DNA from: Opeltia flavorubescens
Lineage: Eukaryota > Ascomycota > Lecanoromycetes > Teloschistales > Teloschistaceae
Assembly: GCA_000442125.1 (NCBI GenBank)
Contig: KE546974.1
Span: forward strand, 372,001 to 436,000
DNA: 64,000 nucleotides
Direction: 5' to 3'
Shown here: positions 34,176-44,199 of the stretch, piece after piece
How the letters are laid out: every line of letters begins with the position of its first letter
How positions within the stretch are numbered: the first letter of the stretch is position 1
Translations under genes and position numbers: made by a program
Notes under the pieces: model-generated
What the model was told of the DNA's origin: nothing
Seen by the model: only the letters and a program-made list of their open reading frames with translations
Database searches by the model: none

Positions 34176-35940
34176 ATGGTGGCATTACGCCTCGGTTTCC
34201 GTACGGGTAGAATTTTCAAATCGTCGAGGCTCTCAAACTTTGAGCTCGCAAGGATCAAGCAAGCATCAATAAGTTTTAGACCCGGTATCTACTTCTCGCC
34301 GCAACAGAAACGCTGTGCCAATGGGTACGGGGGCGGTCCACCGACTCCTGGTCAAGTTAGTCCTCAGCCAGGCCAACCTGAAGAGTCTGGTGATGAAAAC
34401 GCCGTGCAGCGCCCGAAGAAGCAGGCATCTGAATGGAGGCCTACTTTCATCAAGATGGTTGAAAGTGCAGCAACAACCATGGTATCCCTTTTCGTTTTAG
34501 GGTGAAGCCTCAAATTCTGCGTTGTAAAACATAGTAGTGCTTACACCCCTCAGACTCGCCGGATACGGATATCATCGATACTACAAATATCTCGTCCTCC
34601 AGAAAGTGGAAAATGCTTTCAAGCCCGGCGACCCTGTTCTCGAGCTTGCGGCTTTTGAGCGAGCACCTTCTACGGCACCTGTTGATAATGACGATGAGCA
34701 TTGGATACGCCTGAAGGAACAGCAGAAGATCGATGCAATAGTCGATGGCTCTGATCGAGGTCACTATCATTTACTGATCGGCGAGAAAGGTACAGGTAAA
34801 TCATCCATGTTGCTCGACGCGATGCAGAAGGTGAGCGGGGAAGGAGTTTCGATGTTTGAAGCCCATGCAGACCCAGAGATCTTTCGAATACGGCTGGGNA
34901 AGGCATTGGACTATGAATTCCATGAAGACTACATTGGGAGCCTGTTCAGCATAAGAGGACCTCGTGATACTACTGCGCTACTAGACATCGAGCGAGCGTT
35001 CAACAAGCTCGAGAAAATTGCGTTACAAAGACGGAAAGCAGTCGGCAAGCCACTGGTCCTTATTATCAACAGCACTCATCTACTCAGGGATGATGAGGAT
35101 GGCCGTGATCTTCTCGAACTAATCCAGCAGAGAGCTGAGCAATGGGCCGCAAGTAATCTTGTTACGATTGTCATGAATTCGGATGATTATTGGGTGTATG
35201 AGCGACTAAAGCAATATGCCACGCGCATGCAAGTGCTACCTGTCCTTGATCTCCCGAGGGGCCAAGCAATCTCTGCTCTGATCAGGTATCGGGCGAGATA
35301 CTATGAGGAAGAGCCCAGTACTGCGATCCTTGAACAAGTGTACGAGAAGATCGGTGGTAGGCTATCATTTCTGAATCAGGTAGCGCGGTCGAAAGATATG
35401 CTACACACTTGTGACAAGATATGCCAGGCGGAGAAAACGTGGTTCTTGAATAACTGCTGGATTTTGGGCGAGGAGATGGATGACGATGTAATGGATCAGC
35501 AGAAATACGCATCGGCGGCCATGGTTCTGGCTAAAGCCCTCGTCGATCAGGAAAAGGAACGAGGATCCATTTATGATCCAGAAACCGGACGTATCCTACC
35601 CCAGATTCCTCTTCACAAGGCTCGAGAGGTCATGACTCGAGCGGACTTCATCAAAGACTATGACCATATCAATATCTTCACCATTGACGCTCAAGCTATG
35701 GTCCGCGCTGATTCAGTGCCTATGCTTAACGCTTTCCGCGAGATATGCAGTGAGGAAGGCTTCGAAGAGCATCTGCAAGCAACGCTCGATCGAATCTCTG
35801 CCATTGAAAGTTTGGGCAGAACCAGGGAGATAGTCGCGAAGGACCTCATCGAAAACATCTATCAGATCCAAGGCAGATCAGACAAAGGTGATGGTCTTCG
35901 TATATCCATCATTGGAAAATCCGATGACGAGAAGGGCTGA
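34176..35940 (+). CDS. Mitochondrial-type P-loop (AAA-like) ATPase with one membrane helix
   Basis: Two exons (34176-34501 and 34554-35940) over a 52-bp intron give 570 residues. The first 30 residues are rich in Arg, Ser and hydrophobics without acidic residues, as in a mitochondrial presequence. A hydrophobic helix spans the splice junction (about 95-118, SAATTMVSLFVLGLAGYGY). A Walker A motif GEKGTGKSS is at about 185-193. The expected Walker B strand (PLVLIINSTHLL, about 285) lacks the usual acidic pair, so ATP hydrolysis is uncertain. The C-terminal third is helical with a winged-helix-like region. The arrangement fits fungal mitochondrial AAA-type proteins of unknown role, distantly like Yme2/RNA12-type inner-membrane proteins. 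Base 34899 is ambiguous. Confidence 0.82.
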
Positions 35941-36415
35941 GGATTGCTTTCTGTATGGTCTAAGCGACATTCGCTACCTCGTCTAAACATGCATTCGGCG
36001 AAGATCTGTGCCAGAGCGGTAATGGAGTGGAACGGCAATTTGATGGACCATCTGCCTCAGGCTGGTCAGGCCTACTCTACATCAATCTCCCAAAAATGAT
36101 GGCACTGAATCGCCTTCTCTGCTCCTATGCCTCGACAACGGCTACCAATATGCAGCTGTTCCAATTCCGATACCTCGACTGGTCCGATGTCAAAGTGGTT
36201 GAATCCCACCAACCAGGCCGGGTATTATTTCTTACTGGACGTTTAGGCATTTTAGCAAAGCAACCAACTTGTTCAGCTACGGAAGCTTACAGAGGTATCT
36301 CGTGACGGAGATCCGGTATACCCACACAACCTACACACCACAGTATCTTGGCCCTTTCGCAGCCGGGGACGACTTCAATGACTTTTTGGTATGCTTGTAT
36401 CGTTTCGCGCAAACA
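35941..36415. other. Convergent intergenic region
   Basis: A 475-bp stretch between the stops of the P-loop gene and the molybdopterin synthase gene. Open frames on the plus strand lack domain features. Nothing else was seen. Confidence 0.45.
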
Positions 36416-36976
36416 TCATCGAGATTCGCCAGTAGTACCAGCGTCTGCTGGGACACCCCTTGCTCCATCTCGGTTGGCCCGCCAGACACCGCCCTCATCC
36501 CCACCAAACTCTTCGAGCTTCCAAACCTCGACCTTTTCCTTGCACAGCTCCAAGGCTTCTTCCCCTCCCTTCCAAGCTGCCTGTCGATGAGGAGCTGATA
36601 CCGCGATCAAGATACTTTCCTCTCCAATTGGCACGACACCAAGCCGGTGAATCAGAGTGATGGCAGTCAAAGCGTGCTTCTGCTTCACAAGTTGGGCTAC
36701 ATGAAGCATAGTCTTCAAAGCGAGGGGCGCATAAGCGGAATACTCGAGGTGGGCGACAGCTTTGCCATCGAAGTTGTCTCTGGTCGTTCCTAAAGCAAGA
36801 GTAAGAGAGGGTAATTAAAGCCATATTGCCAGATTAATACCAGCAAACAAAACTACTGCCCCAGCTTTGGGGCTTTTAACGCTAGACACAGTGGAGGCCA
36901 CGTCTAGCTCTGAGTTAGTCAAGGAAACTAAGGCGTCGCCATCTCGAAGCTCTTGAGAGCCAGAGGTGTCTGACAT
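36416..36976 (-). CDS. cnxH: Molybdopterin synthase catalytic (large) subunit, MOCS2B/MoaE type
   Basis: Two exons (36976-36841 and 36789-36416) over a 51-bp intron give 169 residues, a normal length for the family. The junction reconstitutes AGAVVLFAGTTRDNFDGK, the MoaE N-terminal core. It is followed by VAHLEYSAYAPLALKTM, then ITLIHRLGVVPIGEESILIAVSAPHR, and AWKGGEEALELCKEKVEVWKLEEF with the conserved basic residues of the active site. With its small thiocarboxylated partner the enzyme inserts two sulfurs into precursor Z (cPMP) to make molybdopterin, required by nitrate reductase and other molybdoenzymes. The C-terminal tail after VWRANRD is Gly/Ala/Arg-rich. It is divergent from the Nudix gene with 269 bp between start codons. 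Confidence 0.94.
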
Positions 36977-37245
36977 GTCTGAGCAGATATATCAATTAAC
37001 GGGAGCATTTCAAGCAACTGTACCGATGTAGATTGACGTCAGAGTAGCGATAAGATAGCAGACCAAAATAACTTCCACTTGTAAACTTAGGCTCTTACTA
37101 CAGGCACCAACAGGTGTACAGCCTTGATTCTTTGCTGGAATCCATCATGTGGAAGCGCCTGAAAGGCCTGCCTTCGAGCAGGTACGCCAAATATTCGTCA
37201 CTTCATTCACCCTTCTCGCCCAACAACGGCTGAGTAGCCTCGAGA

Positions 37246-38094
37246 ATGTCTCAACCACAGAGCAACAACAGCCCAATTACTCTCTCGCCGGAGAAATACA
37301 CAGGAACCAAGACACCATCTTCTTCGCATAGAGGACCCACATCGGATCTCCCAGTCGTTGCCAACTTTGACAGCGCCCACCTGACTATCGGCGCTGGCGT
37401 CGCCATTTTCCACACTGCAACTGCCCGCGTAGTGGTTTGCTACCACAGCATAGATGGCTACTGGTTCCTTCCCAAGGGTCGTCGTGATGCTGGTGAAGAC
37501 AGCGGGACAGGCGCCGAGAGGGAAGGGTTTGAAGAGGTATGAACCGCAATGCGACTCTCCATTACCCCTCCCTATCCTGTCATACAAAAACTGATCGTTC
37601 AGCAGTCGGGATACCGCAATCGCCTCCTTCCAATCCCTCTCCATCACCGCCAACCTCGAGCCCATCACCCCAGTATCCCTCCGTCCCCATTCGTTACGGA
37701 GCCAATATGGACGCAAATGATGCCTATCTCGCGGTCGTCGCAGTATATCCTCTTCTGGTATGTTGCCGAGACACTGCCTCCGGATCTAGAAAGTCTACTC
37801 TCCCAGCAATCGGAGAAGGAAGATGGCGCCTATCAGATTCCGGATCGATTCCCAAGGCATACGACCTTGAAAGAAAGGTTGGCGTTGGAGGGGGAGGGGT
37901 ATGAGCCTGTGAGACATAAGAATACGGGTGTTGATGAGGAGGAGAGGCTTTATGAGAGCTATTTACTTCCTATTGAGGAGGCGGTGGAGAAGTTGAGGGG
38001 GACGGTCATGGCGGATGTGGTAAGGAGGGGATGGCAGGGGATATGTGAGAGGAGGGAGATGGAGGAGGAAAGGGAGGTTGCTGAGGTTTCGTAA
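37246..38094 (+). CDS. Nudix hydrolase
   Basis: Two exons (37246-37536 and 37606-38094) give 259 residues. The Nudix box spans residues 78-100 across the splice junction: G-x5-E-x7-R-E-x2-E-E-x-G, read as GRRDAGED...AEREGFEE followed by SGY. This identifies hydrolysis of a nucleoside diphosphate linked to another group; the substrate cannot be told. The preceding strand (LTIGAGVAIF) and YWFLPKGR fit the fold. The intron ends in a tandem cagcag acceptor (37600-37605). Only use of the second AG keeps the box spacing intact; the first inserts a Gln inside the box. The C-terminal 60 residues are Glu/Arg-rich and helical. Confidence 0.9.
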
Positions 38095-39493
38095 GAGTAG
38101 GAGACTTGTGTTCTTGGACTTTCTTTCAAGCGAATACTTTCGGTGGGATCGTTATTTGGATCATATGTCTGATCATGACTAGCTGCACGGCGCTTTTGAG
38201 AGATTCCCTTCTCTCGTAAGAGCCCTTATAACTTTATATGGTGTTCTGTAGAGCAGCTCTCTCTCGAGCTTCGGTACATAACTCCCAGGCAATCATCTTT
38301 CAACACCGTTGCCGATATACAGACTTCCGTGCCTGGCTCAGCATATAGTCTTACCTAGAATTATGGATTGGAAAGTCTGTAAGCTGGCGGAAGGGGTTAG
38401 TAATTTAATCATTCGTATTCGAGCCATATCACTTGAGATTCATCGTTCACACATACACAGATTTCAGAGTTTCTAAGTCTGGATTTTGATCTTGAATATC
38501 TTTGTAAACCTGTCAAAATCCCCTGAAACGAAGACTAATCTACCAAAAAACCTTTTCCACCACCTGATCCGCTGAATGCTCTTCACCGCTTCCTCGATGT
38601 TGTAGCTGGTGTTGAAGACTGTCAAATAGCATTACGCAATTGTAAGATGGACAAAGACTCGCTGAACTTTGCTGAACTTGCTGATGTCTAAATGGATGGT
38701 GCTGAAAGTGGAGTTGTGAAAAACGTTAAGAATGGAGAATGAGTTGTGCGAGCTTGCTAGATAGAAAGTGGTGAAGTTAGAACTTGTAGTTGCTTCCTCC
38801 ACCGAGCTAATCCACATCCACCGGTGAAAACTCTCCAAAGTATTCAATAGATCATTCGGTGATATGTTTTCGAACCGGAATCGTCGTGGTCAAGAAAGAG
38901 AGATGAGTATGCATCTCTCACGGCCTAAGCTGATGATGGGAATATTTTTCTGATAATGAGTTTGTGTGATCAGAATGTAATCGAACACAATCTTGATCGT
39001 TGGTGTCGACATCGTTCGGTTTTGAGTTAAGTTACGAATGCGTCCGATGAGTGGAGTAAAGAGCAAATAGGAAGACTGTGCACATGTGCGGAAAGCTCAT
39101 GATGATGATGGTGAGGTATGAAAGGGATGGAGGGTAACTCGTATATTGGTTTCCCGTCGCTCCCAGACGTTGGTTAGTAGAGGTAGATAGATGGTGATGT
39201 GCAGTCGTTGTCAAGGTTCAAGTGATTCTGTCAGGTGTGTTTTGGATCGCTAATGAAGGGGATAGAGGTGGCTTGTTGTAAGAAAAGCTGCCGGTCGTTC
39301 CCAGACGTTAGCATCAAGATATATCGAATGGTTTTTTGTATGAGTTGAGTATTCTGAGCACACAGTGTTGCGAGTATATGGTACATTATTCCAGCTTCTT
39401 TTCGATCAACGAAATAAGTTTTTTCGAGTTGATGAAAGCAGTAAAGTTGAATTGTGGAACAGTGCACCATGATCATCTGCGTCGAACGCTCAC
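38095..39493. other. 1.4-kb intergenic region with short direct repeats
   Basis: This lies between the Nudix stop and the stop of the membrane-RGG gene (convergent). Two 18-bp near-copies of gtcgytcccagacgttrg occur about 142 bp apart near 39151 and 39293. A gctgaactttgctgaacttgctga stutter lies near 38660-38685. No gene is recognised. Confidence 0.45.
39151..39310. repeat. Pair of 18-bp direct repeats
   Basis: Near 39151-39168 and 39293-39310 the window carries two copies of an 18-bp word (gtcgctcccagacgttgg and gtcgttcccagacgttag) differing at two positions. They lie in the 3' flank of the membrane-RGG gene. They could be sites for a protein acting on DNA or on the transcript, or remnants of a small duplication. 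Confidence 0.6.
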
Positions 39494-41964
39494 TCAAGCC
39501 TCTAGTTCCTTCTCTTCTGCGGCCTTTTTCGCCGCCGCCGCCTCCTCCTCCTCTACCTCTTTGCGGATTCTGAGCAGGGATACTGGGACGTGTCCTCCGC
39601 TATAGATGCCACCTGGTCCTGGTACTGGTCCGCGCTCGCTCCCACGACCTCGTTGACCACCACGACCTGACCCGCGCCCGCCACGACCGCGATCCGAAGA
39701 TGGTGGCGTGGGTTGTGTGAAGCGGGGTGGTTGGATTGGAGTCAAACGTGGTTTCAATTTTGGTTGGACGAATGGAGGTGACGAGGGACGAGGCGGTGTT
39801 CCATCAGAACCAGGGCCTGTATGCGAGACAGGTGCGCCGTCTGGTTCGGAAGTGGTATTATCTGATTTTGACTCTGCATCTGGCTTGCTAGCAGGTGCTG
39901 TATCTGGTTTTGGGGCAGGCTCTGATGCGGGAATTGCTTTTGGCTTTGGAGTATCTGACTTCGGAGTAGCATCTGACATCCGACCAACATCAGTCTTTGA
40001 AGCAGCAACATCTGGTTGTGAAGTTGCATCTGACTTGGTGACAGGCGCTGTATCTAGTTTTGAAGCTGTGTCTGATGTGGGAGTTGCGTTTGGCTTCGGA
40101 GTCTCTGATTTCGGGATTGGATCTGACTTGGGAACTGCATCATTTGGTTTAGAGACTGCATTTTCCACTTTTGGAGTAGCATCCGACTTGGGTGCGGCAT
40201 CTGGTTTGGGCTCAGGATTTTGCTTGGGAACTGTCTCTGGCTTTGTAGCTGCGTCATCTGAGTTCGCAGCAGCATCGGCCTTGGGAGAAGCAGCATCAGT
40301 CTTAGGGGCAGAATCTCCCTTTGGAGCAGTATCGGCCTTGAGTGTAGCATCTGATGTTGACGATGGTGAGGAAGCGGGCGGAGGAGTACCATGGACGGTC
40401 GTGCCGTGTTCAGCGATATATGCAGCCTCCTCCTTCCTAAGGCGCAATTTCTGTGCATTGTATTCAGCCCGACCCTTACGCACCTTCTTGCGGCGCGTGA
40501 CGGGTGTTGGAGTTTCCTCCGAAGTAGTAGAGGTGTTGCCAGTAGAAGCGTCGCCAGTAGACGATGTTTGTGGTGAACTGACGTTCCCATCAATAATTTG
40601 AGGCGATTCAACGTGCTCCGAGTCATCTGTGCTTGGAGTTTTGTTACCACACAGTTCGACAATATCCGAATCAACACTGTTCGAGGTCTTGTTATCGCAA
40701 AGTTTGAGAAGATCCGAATCATCAGAGTCGGGGAGTGATAATTCGTGAGCTTCTGTGACTGATGCAACGTAAAGGTCCTGGTAAGAGTCAATCTGCTGCC
40801 GCTTGGCTTCTACTTCGATCTCGAGATGTTGGATCCGCTGTTGGGCAAATTGAACCCGTTCCTCGTGAGCCTTTTCAACGATTGCGGTTTCCTTGGCAAG
40901 CCTATCGAGATCTTTGACATGTTCGTTGGCCTGAGCGATGGCGCCTGATTGGGAAATCTCAAGTGCGGATTCTAGCTGTGAGATTTTCTTGTTGACCGCA
41001 TCGATCACAGCCAAGTTGTCGTCCCGCTTGTCTTTTAAGTAGTTGAGATCGACTACAGCGGTGTTTAGGTCAGATTTGACGTGGTCAATTTGGACCAGGG
41101 CGGCGTCTCGTTGAGCAGTAACATCTTGGACGGCGGCCAGAGCAGCATCTCGTTGGGCGTTTGAGTTGCTGACTTCAATGGTCAAGCAGTTGAGCAGGTG
41201 CGCAGTCTTGGTCTTCCCAACGATGTAAGAGATATGTGACACTATACTGCAGGTTAGCTTGCTGATACTAGTCAAGTCTGCCCAGAGGTAGGAAGACATG
41301 TGGACAGCGAACGGAAGAAAGGAGTCTAGAACTTACGTAGATCTTCGAAATGGGGATCCTGAGCCAAGCCTTGGCTCTGAAGTATCTCGATCAGCTCTTT
41401 CAGGCGTGCTTCGGATTCTGCGTCCTCGGAACTGGTGATTGAGAAGAGACGCCAGAGGATGTGTTCAAAGAATTCGACGCTTGCCAGTTGATTTTGAAGC
41501 CAGAAGTTTTCCGAGATAAGAAAGCCGAACGCAATTATGAGGGCGGTAAGGACTGCAATCGACCACATCCAGAATATGAAAGGTACAGTGTCTATTGAGA
41601 AACCTCCTTGATCATGCAGAGTGGGATACAACATATGCGGGCTTAAAGTGTAGTTCGGGAGCGGGGGATACATTGGTGCAGCCATTGTCGAATTCGTCAG
41701 ATGTGTTGCCTTGTCCACGATGTATGGGCCACCGCAAGACGTGACCCCAGAGAAGATCTTCGGAATGATAATGTCTGCTTGTAAGGAGATGAAAAGATCC
41801 GCGAAGTCATGAATACTCTTCTTCATGAAGGGGTTTTTCCACATTGCTGTGGAGAAAACACCCTCCTGACCAGAGCCCAAGGTGTTGAGAAGAATCCCAG
41901 GATGGAAGTATGCAAGAAGTGAGGTCACCAAGATGGTAACCCCGGCCAAGAGAGGTCCATACAT
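39494..41964 (-). CDS. Membrane-anchored coiled-coil protein with charged repeats and RGG tail
   Basis: Two exons (41964-41337 and 41277-39494) over a 59-bp intron give 803 residues. Residues 1-27 form a signal-anchor-like helix and 127-150 a second helix (TVPFIFWMWSIAVLTALIIAFGFL). The loop between them has N-glycosylation sequons (NST at 91, NYT at 104), so it is probably lumenal or extracellular. After the second helix comes a coiled coil (about 225-360, with AQRDAAL repeats) and a Ser/Asp-rich region. Then about 170 residues of degenerate Pro-Lys-Ser-Asp-Ala-Thr repeats follow, an RGG box (DRGRGGRGSGRGGQRGRG, about 738-755) and a highly charged C-terminus (EVEEEEAAAAKKAAEEKE). RGG boxes usually bind RNA. 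I recognise no named family; the repeats resemble disordered linkers. Confidence 0.75.
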
Positions 41965-42888
41965 GATCGAAAGAATCAAGGCTTATATGGCCAACCAACC
42001 AAAGATCAGGATGAGATAGTTAAACGATGAGGTGACTCGACAAGAGCTTATGATGGTCTAGTCAACGAGAGAAGAAAAGCAGGTGTTCAAAAGATAGCTT
42101 AGCTGTCAATATGAGGTTTGATAAAGATGTAAACCACGAGAGCTTAGGATGAGGTGCTCCACGACAGATGAGGGTGAGGTACTCAGATGAACGAGGACTA
42201 TGGGCGTAAAGAGAAGATAGAAGTCTGCTGTATGGTACAGATCAAAAGAATACTCGTTCAAGCCTAAAAGCTGGGGATAGAAGTCGGTCGAAGATGGAGG
42301 TTGCGTGATGGAAGAAAGTTTCGGTCTGTGTCTTGAAAATTCTTCAATTTATAGAATTTGTGGGAGCTAGTACAGGGACTAAGGAAGTGATGAAGATGGG
42401 GGAAATGACAAGTTGTAGAGGGGGCTGGGGTTGATTGGATGGTTTGATAGAAAGTGATGAAGTTGGGGAAGCAGACAGATAACAGACCAAAACAAAAGGG
42501 AGGCACTTTGTAATCTCAACAGTAATATTGTTGAATACCTACTCGAGCATCACATATCCTGTGACATATCTAGGACCTTAGGGCTGTTGGTGTGCCACGT
42601 AGATTACCAATTCAAGGCTTTACTTTGTGCATATGCCCCTATGCTGGCGGTCCCTGCAAAAAGTCCCATTGTCCTGTCGATTCGGCGTAAAGGTAGACCA
42701 TGTTATGCTTGCTGGTAATGCTCTACGAGCAAGTAAAGGTTTAGCTGGCCAGCGGCCAGTCTACAAGATCCGTTCAAATTTGCAGCTTGTAGCTGCTTGG
42801 TCCGGAAACAAAAACGCCAAACAAAGAACGAGTACACGCAATAAGTATGACAAATAATCTATGAGATTGTTCTTCGCTGATATTACCT
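41965..42888. promoter_or_regulatory. Promoter region of membrane-RGG gene; CT-rich block and TATA-like box
   Basis: Read on the minus strand, a pyrimidine-rich stretch (about 42500-42360) is followed by a TATA-like ttctataaattg (42356-42345) and another pyrimidine-rich leader. This layout is common in strongly expressed fungal genes. The start codon is about 380 bp further down, implying a long leader. The rest (42510-42888) is the 3' flank of the dehydrogenase gene. Confidence 0.5.
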
Positions 42889-44199
42889 TCATAATTTGCT
42901 TCTTCGGGTCTCCACGACCGGCGTGAGTAGACAGCCCTTTTCTAACACACTCCGTATATTTTCGATGACCAAGAGTTCCATCTTGCGCTGAATTCGGTCA
43001 GCATGAAGAGGCTGACTGGACTTTTCCACGCATAACGTCCTTACCATAGTCTCAAGAGTTGCGGTTCCTATATGCGGCATGAGCACCACGTTGTCGTTCT
43101 TGATCAAGCCGGGATGGATCTCAGGTTCTTTTTCATACACGTCTAGCCCTGCTGCGAAAACCTTACCCTGTTCGAGGGCTTCCACGAGGGCTCCTTCATC
43201 AATGATTTTCCCCCGTGCAGTGTTGACGATGACGACGTCGTTTTTCATCATAGCAAATTGCTCTCGTCCAATCATTCCCTTGGTGGTATCATTTAATGGA
43301 AGATGGATGCTGATGACGTCGCTTGTGCGCAGGAGCTCTTCAAAACCGACATACTTCGCATTTATTGGATTTTTCGATGGATGGGCGACCGGATTACGAT
43401 TGTGATACTGTATGTTGAAGTCGAAAGGTGCGGCTCGTAGCGCAAAAGCTGATCCAATGCCACCCATTCCAAGGATACCCAATGTCTTTCCCTCGGGATC
43501 GTGGCCTAGGCACATGGAACCACGCCATTTCCCTGCTCGTAACGCTGTGGCCGGAACGTGTATTCGACGAAGAGCGCCCAACAGGAGATAGATTGCGGTA
43601 TTGGCGGTGGAGGCGTCTACGGCACCGGGGGTATTGGAGACGAATATACCTGCGCCAATCGTCAGCGATAGCACCGAAACAACCTCGGTCCATGCTTGGG
43701 GACGCACCACGATTGGCGCACGTTTCTGCATCGATCTGATCATAGCCGGCGCCGTTATGCGAGATGAACTTTAAACTTTGCGGGAGCAGGTCGATCAGTT
43801 CTCGATCGAAGCGACCAGTAAGCTGTCAAAAGGCGTTATCGATGTCAGTGGCTTCGCTAGGCATGCGACTCCAGTTGCATGCAGCGATGTCGGCATTCGT
43901 ACCTCGACCGAATCGTATGTGCGGGAGATTGCCAGAATTCCATCGTGGAAACCGGATTTGCAGTCATTCAGGAATTGTTCCCTATCACCCGCTTTGATTT
44001 GCTGCGCAACGCTGTCAGTCTCTGGTCATCCTTCGGCGAGGGAAGTACTGTTTCGCATGTCTCAATTCGTCGGGACCTGTAGCATCTTTCAGGTGGAGCT
44101 TACTCGGAGCTCAGCCAATGCTGACAACTCTTTCCATTCCTTCTGAGCATGATGAACTTCGCCAAGCAGAAGAACGATTGGCTTGGGGGAAGCCGTCAT
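42889..44199 (-). CDS. D-2-hydroxyacid dehydrogenase (glyoxylate/hydroxypyruvate reductase-like)
   Basis: Five exons (44199-44104, 44001-43903, 43822-43708, 43649-43045, 42987-42889) give 337 residues, the usual family length. The N-terminus is MTASPKPIVLLLGEVHHAQKEW. SLKFISHNGAGYDQID and VSNTPGAVDASTANTAIYLLLGA match fungal Gor1-like reductases. The NAD(P)-binding loop is GMGGIG (about 164-169). Catalytic residues are Arg249 (NTARGK), Glu278 (YEKEP) and His296 (MPHIGT). It should reduce glyoxylate or hydroxypyruvate (or a related 2-oxoacid) with NADPH or NADH in cytosol or mitochondria. The third-to-last intron (58 bp) can be read through in frame, giving a plausible-looking but wrong N-terminus. 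Introns of 80 and 102 bp are longer than typical here. Confidence 0.93.

Noticed and set aside
39708-40601. 297-codon plus-strand frame with Gly/Ala/Ser/Val repeats
   Set aside because: Antisense shadow of the Pro-Lys-Ser-Asp repeat region of the membrane-RGG gene.
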